This document shows, piece by piece, positions 43,802 to 52,424 of a stretch of DNA of 64,000 nt. Numbering within the stretch: position 1 is the stretch's first letter; every line of letters begins with the position of its first letter. The position numbers were made by a program, and so were the translations under genes. Origin of the DNA: Micromonospora globbae (GTDB lineage Bacteria; Actinomycetota; Actinomycetes; Mycobacteriales; Micromonosporaceae); the NCBI RefSeq assembly GCF_003610785.1, contig NZ_RAQQ01000001.1, forward strand, positions 186,001 through 250,000. Direction: 5' to 3'. The notes under the pieces are model-generated. The model ran no database searches. It saw only the letters and a program-made list of their open reading frames with translations, and had not been told where the DNA came from.

Positions 43802-46612
43802 TCAGCGGGGTTGGGCGGCCCGGTCGGCGACGGGGCGGAAGTGGGAGCGGCCGGAACCGACCTCGAAGACGGCACGGCCGTCCTCGACGCCGACGAACCG
43901 GGCCCTGCTCGGGCCGGACGCCCGGTAGGACTTCCCGTCCTCCAGCGGCAGGGCGACCCGGGCGGTGACGTTGACCGGCACGTCGAGGTCGACGTGCAGG
44001 CCGGAACCGGTGCGGCGCCAGTCGAGGCGCACCGGTCCGCGCTGGGTGGGTACGACCCCCGACGCGTGGTCGAGCCCCATGGCCGGCGGCACGACGTCGA
44101 CGCGGGCCGCGCCGGGGCTGGCGGTACGGACACCGAGCAGCGTCTCCTGCACGTCCACCACCGCCTGCGCGCCCCAGCCGTGCGACTGGCTGTAGTTGGT
44201 GCCGGGGTCGAGCGTCCACGCCTCCCAGGTGAAGGTGCCGCCCCGGGCGAGGATGTCGGCCCAGCCGAGGTCGTCGGGGTTGGTGAGCAGGCGCCGGACC
44301 GCGTCCGGACGGCCGGCCTCGGCCAGCGCCGCGAGCAGCCAGTGCGCCGTCATGGGCCCCTGCTTCATGCCCATCGACGCGAGGTGCGCGGCCAGCGCCG
44401 GCAGGTCGGCCCGCGGGGCCACGCCGTGGGCGATGGCGTACGACGTGGCGTGCTGACCGGCGTGGGCGCTCTGCTCGCCGGTGGCGGAGAGCCCGTCGAC
44501 GTAGACGCCGTCGGCGCGGCGCAGCTTCGCGTTGATCGCCTCGGTGAGGGCGGCGGCGTGCCCGTCGTACGTGGCGGCCTCGGCGGCGGGCCGGCCGAGC
44601 GCCTCCGCCATCCGGGCGGTGGTGCGCAGCACGTCGACGCCCTGGGCGTTGATGGTGGTGCGGGCGGCGGCGCTCATGTCGTACCCGAACCGGCCCGGCT
44701 CGGGCCAGTCGACGATGCCGTAGCGGTACGCGCCGCTGCCGCCGGCCAGTTCCGTCACGAGGCCGGCGGTGGGGCCGGTGGCCGGGATGTGGCGCAGCAC
44801 GTAGTCGGCGGTGTCCCGGATGGCCGGGTACGCCTCGGCGAGCAGCCCCCGGTCGCCGGTCTCGGTCCAGTACCGCCACACCCAGTCGACGAACATCAGC
44901 GAGTAGTCGGGGATGTCCCGCTTGCCGTCGCCGTTGGGGTAGACGGCATTGTAGCGGCCACGGTCGCCGCCGGTGTTCCAGTAGCGGGCGGCCGAGCGGA
45001 GGAACTCGCGGATGGCCTGCTGGGTGGCGTCGCGCTCGCCGAAGGCGCCCATGGTGGCGTACGAGATGTTCGCGGCGTCCCCGAGGAACTGCCCCTTCTC
45101 GCGGGTGGGCGTGTCGACGAAGGCCTCCTGGACGGAGTACAGCGCCGAGCGGGTCATCATGGCCCACACCGCGTCGAGGGTGGCGTCCGAGCTGGCGAAG
45201 GTGGCCTCCTGCCCGGCCGGGACGTCGGTGTGCACCACGACGGCGGAGACGTCGTCGCGGGCGATGTCCTCGCCGGCGCCGGGGATCTCCAGGTAGCGGA
45301 AGCCGAGGTGGGTGAACGCCCGGAACTCCTGCGGGCCGTCGGTCTGGATGTACGGGAAGCTCATGTCCGTGCCCTGGGACAGCAGCGTGGACGTGGCGAC
45401 CCGGCCGGTGTCGGTGAGCGTGTAGCCGGCCCGGATCGGCACCGTGCGCCCGGCCAGGCCGGCGTCGAACCGTACGACCGGCCGGGCCGGGACGACCACG
45501 CCGAAGTCGGCGACGACGGTGCCGTCGTCGGCGGTGCGCAGCGCGACGGGGGCGACGGTCGTCTCCGTGAGCCGGGTCTCCTGGCCGATGAGGTGCGGGG
45601 CGGACGCCGTCGGGTGCGCGCCGACGACCTCGGCGGCGGTGAACGGGGCGCCGCTGTCGTCGTACCCCGGCAGCATCCAGCCGGTGACCTCCGCGCGGGC
45701 GTCCTGCCGCTCGACCCGGTCGCCCTCGCCGTTGCGGCGCTCGGCGTTCGCGACGAACCGGGTGTCCCGGGCGACGCGCCAGGAGCCGTCGGTGACGAAC
45801 ACCTCGCGGGAGCCGTCGGCGTGCTCGACGACCAGCTTCATGAGCACGCCCCGCGCGCCGGCGGGGCGGCCCTGGCCGCTGCCGTACCAGTGGTAGCGCA
45901 GCCCGATGGCGAGCGGCGCGCCGGCGCGCACGAGGCGCGTGACGTCGGCGGCCTGGTAGTAGTCCTCGCCGGGGTAGCCGAAGGAGGTGCCGCGGTCGGC
46001 GCGGACCCCGTTGAGGTACAGCTCGTACGTGTGGTCGGCCGCCGTGTAGGCGCGCGCCCGCACGACCGGGCTGGCGTTGGGGCGTACCTCCGTGCGGGCC
46101 AGCGTGTAGTCGTCGGCCTCGGTGGTGGCGCGCCGGATCCAGCTCGCGCCCTCCCACTGGCTGTCGGAGATGCCGGTCTCGAAGGCGCCGGTGGCGGTCG
46201 GGGACGGCCGGCCGGTGCGGTCCCAGGTGCGCACGCTCCACCGGTACGCCGCCCCGGCCCGCAGCGCGGGACCGGTGTAGGGCACGTAGGACTGCTGGTC
46301 GGAGGCGACCTTGCCGGAGTCCCAGACGGTGGCGCCGCCGGCGTCGGTGACGGTGATCCGGTACGCGGTCTGCGCCTCGCCGGGGTCGGCGTCGCGCGGG
46401 AGCCAGCCGAACCGGGGCGCGCCCTCCACGTTGAGCGGACGGGGGCGGTCGTCGACGGTGAGGGCGGTCGGCGCGTCCGGGGCGTGCCCGGGGGCGGCCA
46501 GCGCCGGGGGCGCACCGGCCAGCACGGCCCCGACGACGGTCGCGCCCGCCACGACCATGGCAGCCCGGCGTCGTCCGGGCAGGGGCCGGAAGTCGATGGT
46601 GCGAGGGGTCAC
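43802..46612 (-). CDS. Alpha-L-rhamnosidase (GH78), first gene of the rhamnosidase operon
   Basis: A 936-residue secreted GH78 enzyme with Sec-type signal peptide (LAGAPPALAAPGHAP), N-terminal Ig-like and jelly-roll domains (about 45-440) and an (alpha/alpha)6 catalytic barrel. The active-site region reads DTPTREKGQFLGDAANISYATMG, where the Glu in REKGQFLGD replaces the commoner RDERLGWTGD form, so substrate preference may differ from the two downstream paralogues. GTG 46612 follows GGAGGAGG. Operator and promoter sit immediately upstream. Confidence 0.9.
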   Translation of the reverse strand: MTPRTIDFRPLPGRRRAAMVVAGATVVGAVLAGAPPALAAPGHAPDAPTALTVDDRPRPLNVEGAPRFGWLPRDADPGEAQTAYRITVTDAGGATVWDSGKVASDQQSYVPYTGPALRAGAAYRWSVRTWDRTGRPSPTATGAFETGISDSQWEGASWIRRATTEADDYTLARTEVRPNASPVVRARAYTAADHTYELYLNGVRADRGTSFGYPGEDYYQAADVTRLVRAGAPLAIGLRYHWYGSGQGRPAGARGVLMKLVVEHADGSREVFVTDGSWRVARDTRFVANAERRNGEGDRVERQDARAEVTGWMLPGYDDSGAPFTAAEVVGAHPTASAPHLIGQETRLTETTVAPVALRTADDGTVVADFGVVVPARPVVRFDAGLAGRTVPIRAGYTLTDTGRVATSTLLSQGTDMSFPYIQTDGPQEFRAFTHLGFRYLEIPGAGEDIARDDVSAVVVHTDVPAGQEATFASSDATLDAVWAMMTRSALYSVQEAFVDTPTREKGQFLGDAANISYATMGAFGERDATQQAIREFLRSAARYWNTGGDRGRYNAVYPNGDGKRDIPDYSLMFVDWVWRYWTETGDRGLLAEAYPAIRDTADYVLRHIPATGPTAGLVTELAGGSGAYRYGIVDWPEPGRFGYDMSAAARTTINAQGVDVLRTTARMAEALGRPAAEAATYDGHAAALTEAINAKLRRADGVYVDGLSATGEQSAHAGQHATSYAIAHGVAPRADLPALAAHLASMGMKQGPMTAHWLLAALAEAGRPDAVRRLLTNPDDLGWADILARGGTFTWEAWTLDPGTNYSQSHGWGAQAVVDVQETLLGVRTASPGAARVDVVPPAMGLDHASGVVPTQRGPVRLDWRRTGSGLHVDLDVPVNVTARVALPLEDGKSYRASGPSRARFVGVEDGRAVFEVGSGRSHFRPVADRAAQPR

Positions 46613-46630
46613 GGTGCCTCCTCCGCCCTG

Positions 46631-46642
46631 TGAATCGTTTCA
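46631..46642. promoter_or_regulatory. LacI-type operator at the rhamnosidase operon
   Basis: TGAATCGTTTCA is identical to the 12-mer at rhaT. It lies just downstream of the -10 element and would cover the transcription start, so the same LacI-type repressor should control extracellular release and uptake of rhamnose together. Confidence 0.8.
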
Positions 46643-46645
46643 GGC

Positions 46646-46674
46646 AGGCTACGTGCTCGTCTCCGTCCTGTGAA
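46646..46674 (-). promoter_or_regulatory. Sigma-70 type promoter of the rhamnosidase operon
   Basis: On the minus strand TTCACA (46674-46669), a 17-nt spacer and TAGCCT (46651-46646). Position relative to the operator and the GTG start at 46612 supports it. Confidence 0.55.
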
Positions 46675-46797
46675 GACGTCGCCTGTGGCCGGATCCGGCC
46701 ACCACGGACGCGCGACGGATCATGAGAGCCCTTCCCGTTCGGTGATCAAGGCCCTACGGTAGGTACCGGACGGTGCCGGGTGGGACGGGGGTGCCTC

Positions 46798-48390
46798 GTG
46801 GAGGAGTACGACTACATCGTGGTCGGTGCGGGCTCGGCCGGCTGCGTCCTGGCCAACCGGCTGACCGAGGACCCGGGCACCCGCGTGCTGCTGATCGAGG
46901 CCGGCGGGTGGGACCGCAGCCCCTTCGTCCGGATCCCCAAGGGGTTCAGCCGGCTCATGGACGACCGGCGCACCGCCTGGCACTACCCCGCCGAGGTCGC
47001 GCCGGGCCGCCGGGAGACCTGGCAGCGTGGCCGCCTCGTCGGCGGTTCCAGCTCCATCAACGGAATGGTGTACGGCCGGGGCGACCGGCTCGACTACGAC
47101 GCCCTGGAGGCGCTCGGCAATCCCGGCTGGGGCTGGGACACGATGCTGCCGATCTTCAAGAGGCTGGAGGACAACCCGCTCGGTGCCACGGAGACGCGCG
47201 GCGCCGGCGGCCCGCTGCGCCTGTCGACGGCCACCGGCACCGACGAGCTCTGCGAGGAGATCATCGCCAGCGGCGAGAAGCTGGGCTGGCGCCGCGTCGA
47301 CGACCTCAACGCGAGCGACGGCGAGCGCATCGGCTACCTCATGGCGACCATCCGCGACGGCCGGCGCAGCAGCGCCGCCGACGCCTTCCTGCACCCGGTC
47401 CGCGACCGGCCCAACCTGACCGTCGCCACGCGGACCGTCGCCCTGCGCGTCCTGGTCGACGACGGCCGCGCCACCGGCGTACGGGTCCGCCGCGACGGGC
47501 ACGTCGTCGACCACTTCGCCTCCGCCGAGGTGATCCTCGCGGCCGGGGCGCTCGCCACACCGCACCTGCTCCAGCTCTCCGGCATCGGCCCGGCCGACAC
47601 GCTGCGCCGCGCCGGCGTCGACGTCCTGCTCGACCGGCCCCGCGTCGGCGTCGGGATGCGCGAGCACCGGTCGGTGCCCCTCCAGTTCCGCCTGGCCGCG
47701 CGGGGCGGTTACAACCCGCTGCTCGGCAGCCCGCTCGGCCAGGGCCGGGCCCTGCTGCGCTACCTGCTCACCCGCGGCGGGCCGCTCGCCCTGCCCGTGT
47801 ACGACCTGGGCGCGTACATCCGTTCCGGCCCCGAGGCGGACCGCCCCGACGCGCAGGTGCTGACGGCGCCCTTCTCGGCGGCCCCGCGACGGCCCGGCCG
47901 GGCGTTGGAACTGGAGACCGAGCCGGGGCTCATGGGACTGGTCACGGTGACCCGCCCGGAGAGCGAGGGCAGCCTCGCCATCACCTCGGCCGACCCGGCC
48001 GACCCGCCGCGGATCGTGGCCAACTACTTCCAGGCGCCCTACGACCGCCGGGTGGCCGTCGGCGCGTTCCGCCGCCTGCGGGAACTCTTCGCCACCGGCC
48101 CGATCGCCAAGCGGATCTCGGCGGAGACGCTGCCCGGTCCCGGCGTCCAGGACGACGACGAGATCATCGAGGCGGCGCTGGAGCACGGATACTGCGGCTA
48201 CCACGCGGTGGGCACCTGCGCCATGGGCCCGGACGACACGCACGTGGTGGACCCGCAGCTGCGCGTACGCGGGGTCGCGGGTCTGCGCGTCGCGGACGCC
48301 TCGGTGCTGCCGGTGCTCGTCTCGGGCTACCTCAACGCCCCCGTGATGGCCCTGGCCTGGCGCGCCGCCGACCTCGTCCTCGGCCGGTGA
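46798..48390 (+). CDS. GMC-family FAD oxidoreductase (choline dehydrogenase-like)
   Basis: A 530-residue flavoprotein. The Rossmann motif VVGAGSAGCVLANRLTED opens the protein, followed by GRLVGGSSSINGMVYGRG (GMC signature 1), ILAAGALATPHLLQLSGIGP (signature 2) and the C-terminal active site with GYHAVGTCAMGPD and GYLNAPVMALAWRAAD. GMC enzymes oxidise alcohols, sugars or choline; the substrate is not evident. GTG 46798 is preferred because GGACGGGG lies 8 nt upstream and the protein then starts directly at the FAD site. Confidence 0.9.
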   Translation: MEEYDYIVVGAGSAGCVLANRLTEDPGTRVLLIEAGGWDRSPFVRIPKGFSRLMDDRRTAWHYPAEVAPGRRETWQRGRLVGGSSSINGMVYGRGDRLDYDALEALGNPGWGWDTMLPIFKRLEDNPLGATETRGAGGPLRLSTATGTDELCEEIIASGEKLGWRRVDDLNASDGERIGYLMATIRDGRRSSAADAFLHPVRDRPNLTVATRTVALRVLVDDGRATGVRVRRDGHVVDHFASAEVILAAGALATPHLLQLSGIGPADTLRRAGVDVLLDRPRVGVGMREHRSVPLQFRLAARGGYNPLLGSPLGQGRALLRYLLTRGGPLALPVYDLGAYIRSGPEADRPDAQVLTAPFSAAPRRPGRALELETEPGLMGLVTVTRPESEGSLAITSADPADPPRIVANYFQAPYDRRVAVGAFRRLRELFATGPIAKRISAETLPGPGVQDDDEIIEAALEHGYCGYHAVGTCAMGPDDTHVVDPQLRVRGVAGLRVADASVLPVLVSGYLNAPVMALAWRAADLVLGR

Positions 48391-48415
48391 CCCGGCCCGA
48401 CCGCGCGGGGCGGGG

Positions 48416-48751
48416 TCAGCCCTCCGGATAGAAGAGGAACAGCGTGCAGCCCGTGGCGGTCGCGGGCACGTGCCAGGATCCCGCCGGGGCGTGCAGGAAC
48501 GTGCCGGCCGGGTAGTCGCGTGCGCCGTCGTTGAAGGTGCCCGCGAGCACGTAGACCTCCTCGGGGCCGGGCTCGTGGACGTCGCGGCGCGGCCAGGAGG
48601 CGCCGGCGTCCATCTCCAGCACGTTGGCGTGCGCGCCGGACGCTCCCCGCCACAGTGGCCGCAGCCGTACCCCCGGGAACAGCTCACGGACCGGGGCTTC
48701 GTCGACGGATGCGGAGGTGTATCCCTCCTGGTCGAGGATCTCAGGGTGCAT
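48416..48751 (-). CDS. Cupin-domain protein (ChrR-like)
   Basis: A 111-residue single-domain cupin. ATG 48751 gives HPEILDQEGYTSASV, then RLRPLWRGASGAHANVLEMDAGASW and the metal-site strands HEPGPEEVYVLAGTFNDG and FLHAPAGSWHVP, with His and Glu ligands typical of ChrR-type anti-sigma and dioxygenase-like cupins. No sigma factor gene is adjacent. It is divergent from the AraC-type regulator by 70 bp and converges with the GMC gene. Confidence 0.82.
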   Translation of the reverse strand: MHPEILDQEGYTSASVDEAPVRELFPGVRLRPLWRGASGAHANVLEMDAGASWPRRDVHEPGPEEVYVLAGTFNDGARDYPAGTFLHAPAGSWHVPATATGCTLFLFYPEG

Positions 48752-48821
48752 GCCCCCACCGTGCCGGCTCGGGACACGCCGCGACAGAGCCTGCGACGAC
48801 AGCATGGGGTACTTTCCTGCC

Positions 48822-49778
48822 ATGCATCGCGTCGTGGCCCTGGTGCGGCCGGTGCAGTCGACGTTCGAACTCGGCTGCGCCGTCGAGGTCTTCGGCACGC
48901 CACGGGCCGGCATCCCCCAGCACTACGAGTTCGAGGTGTGCACCGAGACACCGGGGCCGGTGCCGACGACGGCCGGATACGAGATGTCCGTCTCGCGGGA
49001 CCTGTCGGCGCTCCGCTCCGCGGACACCGTCATCATCCCGGGCTGGCTGCCGGTCGAGGCGCCGCTGTCCGACCGCGTACGCCGGGCGCTGCGGGAGGCG
49101 CACGCGCGGGGCGCGCGGCTCGTCACGATCTGCTCCGGGGTGTTCGCCCTCGCCCGCACCGGTCTGCTGGACGGCCGTTCGGCCACCACACATCCGGCAC
49201 GGGCCGCGCAGTTGCGACGGGAGTTCCCGCGGGTGCGCGTGGAGCCGGACCGGGTCTACGTGGATCACGGCGACGTGGCCACCAGCGCCGGCGCGGGCGC
49301 CGGCATCGACCTGTGCCTGCACCTGGTCCGCAAGGACCACGGGGCCGCGTACGCCGCCGCCCTCGCGCGGCACATGGCCATGCCACCACACGACGCCCGG
49401 GCGCGCCACGTGCCGTCCGCACCCGGCGGGGACGCCCTCGACGACCTGCTGGAGTGGGCCGGCGCGCGCCTCGGTACGCCGTTGACGGTGGACGACCTGG
49501 CCGCCCACCTCGGTGTCTCGCCCCGCACCCTGGCCCGCCGCTTCGCCGAGCGCCTCGGGACGAGCCCGGGCACGTGGTTGCTCTCCCGCCGGGTGGCCGC
49601 CGCGCGCACACTGCTGGAGGAGACGGACCTGCCGGTCGAGGCGATCGCGACCCGCGTCGGCCTCGGCTCCGCCGTCAACCTGCGCCGCCGGTTCCGCGCC
49701 CAGGTGGGTACGACCCCGGGCGCCTACCGACGTGCCGTCCGCACCCCGACCCGCGTCGATCATGAGGTTGGCGGGTGA
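48822..49778 (+). CDS. GlxA-type AraC family regulator (DJ-1/PfpI-like plus HTH)
   Basis: A 318-residue regulator. Residues about 1-185 form a DJ-1/PfpI-like domain (VIIPGWLP; TICSGVFALARTGLLDGRSATTHP with a nucleophile-elbow Cys) and about 210-305 hold two AraC HTH motifs (VDDLAAHLGVSPRTLARRFAERLG; VEAIATRVGLGSAVNLRRRFRAQVGTTPGAYR). This architecture is typical of GlxA/FtrA-like regulators of amine or stress responses. The last codons (VDHEVGG) are part of a large hairpin arm. It probably controls the divergent cupin gene. Confidence 0.9.
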   Translation: MHRVVALVRPVQSTFELGCAVEVFGTPRAGIPQHYEFEVCTETPGPVPTTAGYEMSVSRDLSALRSADTVIIPGWLPVEAPLSDRVRRALREAHARGARLVTICSGVFALARTGLLDGRSATTHPARAAQLRREFPRVRVEPDRVYVDHGDVATSAGAGAGIDLCLHLVRKDHGAAYAAALARHMAMPPHDARARHVPSAPGGDALDDLLEWAGARLGTPLTVDDLAAHLGVSPRTLARRFAERLGTSPGTWLLSRRVAAARTLLEETDLPVEAIATRVGLGSAVNLRRRFRAQVGTTPGAYRRAVRTPTRVDHEVGG

Positions 49779-49813
49779 CGATCCGGGCGAACCGACCCGC
49801 CAACCTCATGATC
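49758..49813. terminator. 19-bp perfect hairpin overlapping the AraC-type stop codon
   Basis: GATCATGAGGTTGGCGGGT (49758-49776) pairs perfectly with 49795-49813 across an 18-nt loop. The left arm is coding and contains the first base of the TGA. It sits between convergent genes (ends at 49778 and 49839) and would terminate in both directions. Confidence 0.8.
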
Positions 49814-49838
49814 AACGGGGACTGAGCGGGGACGGGGG

Positions 49839-50930
49839 TTAGAGGCCTTCGCAGGGGCGGTCGCCGATCGTGCAGCTCTCGGGGCCCTTGGCGAACGCGG
49901 CGCTGTCCCGTACGTCGAACCTGACCGTCTGCGCTCCCCCGGCCGGCAGCGGCGCTCCCGTGAAGGTCACCGTCCGCCCCTCCTGCCGCCACTCGGCGCC
50001 GTTGACCTTGGCGACCTCGCTGTCGTCGGCGAACGTCACGACGAGCGTCCACCCGTCGCTCGCGACGGTGCCCGGGTTGGTCACCACCACCTCGGCGCTG
50101 TAGCCGAGCAGCCGCGAGGAGACGGTCTCGTAGCGGGCGCTCAGGGTCGGCGCGGCGGGCGGCGGCGCCGACGAGGCGGGCGTACGGGAGGGCCGGGGCG
50201 AGGCGCTCCGGCTGGGGCTGGGGCTCCCGCTCGTGGGCCGGGCCTGCCGCGTGGCCGTTGCCGCCGAGGCCGGGCGGGGCGACGCGGCCGCGGAGACGGA
50301 GGCGGTCGGGGTCGGTGTCGAGGTGGCCTGCGCGACGGGCTGCCGCGGGGGCTCCGGCCGCAGCGCCCACGCGGTCGCGCCACCGGCCAGCAGCACGCCG
50401 ACGCCCGCCCCCACGAGGACGACGGCGCGGCGGCGCCGCCTCGGCTCGCCGCCGGCCCACGCCACCACGGGAAGCTCGGCCGTCATCCCGGCGTCACCGC
50501 GTCGCAGGTCGACCTGCTGGAAGGCGTACCAGTCGAGGATGGCCGGCAGCCGGTTGGTGAGCGCCTGCTGGTAGCTCTGCTCACGGGCGTCGCGCTGCGC
50601 CGCGCTCCACTCGCCCTCCTCGATCACCTCCCGCATGGACAGCCGGCAGCCCTCGGCGGTGGGCGTGAGCTCGCCGGTCAGGAGGCTGCGCCGGCCGCCC
50701 TCCCGGCAGCGCAACGTCATGAGTTCCGGCTCCCGCCGCTCGACCACCTCGGCCTCGACCGCGGCGTCGAAGCCGGGCAGCTCCGACGTGGCGAAGCGCA
50801 GCCGGCCCGGCGCGTCGGGCACCGCCGACACCTCGGTGAACCACCGGCTCAACAGCTCCGGGTCGGTCAGTGCGCGCCACACCCTGTCGGCGGGGTGAAA
50901 CAGGTCGACCTGCGCGGCGATGTCGTTCAC
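49839..50930 (-). CDS. SRPBCC-domain protein fused through a TM helix to a CBM2-like domain
   Basis: A 363-residue protein of unusual layout. Residues 1-145 are an SRPBCC/AHSA1-type domain (VDLFHPADRVWRALTDPELLSRWF; LTGELTPTAEGCRLSMREVIEEGEW). A basic cluster (RRRRR) and a TM helix follow at about 169-190. Next is a Pro/Ser/Thr-rich linker (about 191-262). Residues 263-363 are a CBM2-like beta-sandwich with GYSAEVVVTNPGTVASDGWTLVVTF and a Cys353-Cys360 pair. Positive-inside topology puts the SRPBCC domain in the cytosol and the binding domain outside. Function unknown; a carbohydrate-surface sensor or anchor is one possibility. Confidence 0.85.
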   Translation of the reverse strand: MNDIAAQVDLFHPADRVWRALTDPELLSRWFTEVSAVPDAPGRLRFATSELPGFDAAVEAEVVERREPELMTLRCREGGRRSLLTGELTPTAEGCRLSMREVIEEGEWSAAQRDAREQSYQQALTNRLPAILDWYAFQQVDLRRGDAGMTAELPVVAWAGGEPRRRRRAVVLVGAGVGVLLAGGATAWALRPEPPRQPVAQATSTPTPTASVSAAASPRPASAATATRQARPTSGSPSPSRSASPRPSRTPASSAPPPAAPTLSARYETVSSRLLGYSAEVVVTNPGTVASDGWTLVVTFADDSEVAKVNGAEWRQEGRTVTFTGAPLPAGGAQTVRFDVRDSAAFAKGPESCTIGDRPCEGL

Positions 50931-51009
50931 GGCGGGGACTCTACGGTCCCGGACGCCACCGGCGGGGGACGGGTGGCGCCACCGTGGACGCTCCGGCTCC
51001 CGCCGCGGC

Positions 51010-52281
51010 TCAGGCCCGCGCCGGGACTGCCGGCGGCTCCGGTACGGGCTGCGGCGTCCCGGCGCGACGGACCGGTGTGCACAGTCCGGCGAGCGCGATC
51101 AGCACGCAGCCCGCCCCGGCCACGAGGGTCACCGCGCCGGCACCGAACCGGCCGGCCGCCCACGTCAGCACGGCGGCGCCGGCGGGCCCCAGCGAGTAGT
51201 GGGTGCTCCAGAAGGCCGAGGTGACCCGCCCGAGCAGGTGGTCCGGCGTGATCTCCTGCCGCAGCGACATGGAGCAGATCCCGCCCACGCTGAGTCCGCA
51301 GAGGTACACCGCCGTGAGGACGGTGACGGCGGGCACGTTCCCCGCGAGCCCGACGCCCACGAGGGCGAGGCCGCAGGTCAGGTGGGCCCCGATCCACGAG
51401 ACGCCGAAGCCGCGCCGGCGTCGCAGCGGCGCCACCAGCAGCGCGCCGGCGACGGTGCCGAGCGCCGCCAGGCCGAGCACGACGCCGACCGTGCCGTCGG
51501 AGCCGCCGAGGTCGTGCTTCACGTGGTAGACCAGCACGTCGGTGAAGCCGTAGGTCAGGAAGATGAACAGCGACAGCAGGACGGTGAGCGCCCGCAGCAC
51601 GGGCTGGCGCCAGAGGAACCGCGCCCCGGCGAAGAACTCGGCCACCGGACCCTCCCGCCGGACCGTCACGGCGTCGCCGTCGCCGCCGCGACGGAACCGG
51701 ATGAGGAGGAGCCCCGCGGCGGACACCGCGAAGCTGGCCGCGTTGATCGCCACGGCGGCCGAGGGCCCGAACCGGGCGGACACCACGCCGGCCAGCAGCG
51801 GCCCCGCCACGGCCGTCATGGCGTACGTGGCCTGCAGGCGGCCGTTCGCCTCGGTGATCCGGTCCCGGTCCACCAGGTTGCGGACGGCGGCCACCGCGGC
51901 GATCTGGAAGACCATCCCGGCCGCCTCGCTGATCGGCAGGACGACGAAGAGCAGCCACACCTGCGGGCCGGCGAGCCAGGCCAGCGGGACGAGGCCGTAG
52001 AGCACGAGCCGGACCAGGTCCGCGGCGATCATCAGGGTGCGCCGGTCGTACCGGTCGACCAGGACGCCGCCGAAGACGCCCGCGCCCACCGACGCGGCCC
52101 CGGCCACGGCGGTGAGCAGGCCCATCTGCGCCACCGACCCGGTGGCGTGCAGGATCAGCAAGGGGACCGCGAGGTAGGCGAACGAGTCGCCCGCCGCCGA
52201 GAGCGACTGCGCGACCCAGTACGTGCCGAAGGTGCGGTCCCGCCACAACGATCGCCGGGCGGTGCCGGCACCGGGGCTCAT
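51010..52281 (-). CDS. MFS transporter (enterobactin exporter/MFS_3-like)
   Basis: A 423-residue 12-TM exporter. It starts RDRTFGTYWVAQSLSAAGDSFAYLAVPLLIL and has the A-like motif GGVLVDRYDRRTLMIAADLVR between TM2 and TM3, then NLVDRDRITEANGRLQATYAMTAVAGPLLAGVV, typical of the MFS_3 branch. Members export siderophores, macrolides or other drugs. No biosynthetic gene is adjacent, so the substrate is open. It starts 79 bp from the next gene on the left. Confidence 0.85.
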   Translation of the reverse strand: MSPGAGTARRSLWRDRTFGTYWVAQSLSAAGDSFAYLAVPLLILHATGSVAQMGLLTAVAGAASVGAGVFGGVLVDRYDRRTLMIAADLVRLVLYGLVPLAWLAGPQVWLLFVVLPISEAAGMVFQIAAVAAVRNLVDRDRITEANGRLQATYAMTAVAGPLLAGVVSARFGPSAAVAINAASFAVSAAGLLLIRFRRGGDGDAVTVRREGPVAEFFAGARFLWRQPVLRALTVLLSLFIFLTYGFTDVLVYHVKHDLGGSDGTVGVVLGLAALGTVAGALLVAPLRRRRGFGVSWIGAHLTCGLALVGVGLAGNVPAVTVLTAVYLCGLSVGGICSMSLRQEITPDHLLGRVTSAFWSTHYSLGPAGAAVLTWAAGRFGAGAVTLVAGAGCVLIALAGLCTPVRRAGTPQPVPEPPAVPARA

Positions 52282-52324
52282 GATGGCAGGCTACCGGGGG
52301 CGGACCGACTCGTGGCCGGGGGCC

Positions 52325-52424
52325 GCGTCGGCGCCCGGCACCGGGGGGCGGGGCGTCGGCGCCCGGCATGAGCGGGGCGTCAGCGCCCCGGCGCGAGCGG
52401 GCGTCAGCGCCCCGGCATGAGCGG
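52325..52424. repeat. Tandem 24-bp repeats at the 3' end of the GerMN gene
   Basis: Three 24-bp units (52353-52376, 52377-52400, 52401-52424) and a partial fourth (52325-52340) share GCGTC-GCGCCC-GGCATGAGCGG. The right-most unit contains the last codons and stop of the GerMN-domain gene; the others are copies lying downstream of it. Confidence 0.75.

Noticed and set aside
35211..43928. Open plus-strand frame of 2905 codons across the rhamnosidase genes
   Set aside because: It is antisense to two clear GH78 genes. Its Arg/Gly/Val-rich, domain-free translation is the usual by-product of GC-rich third positions.
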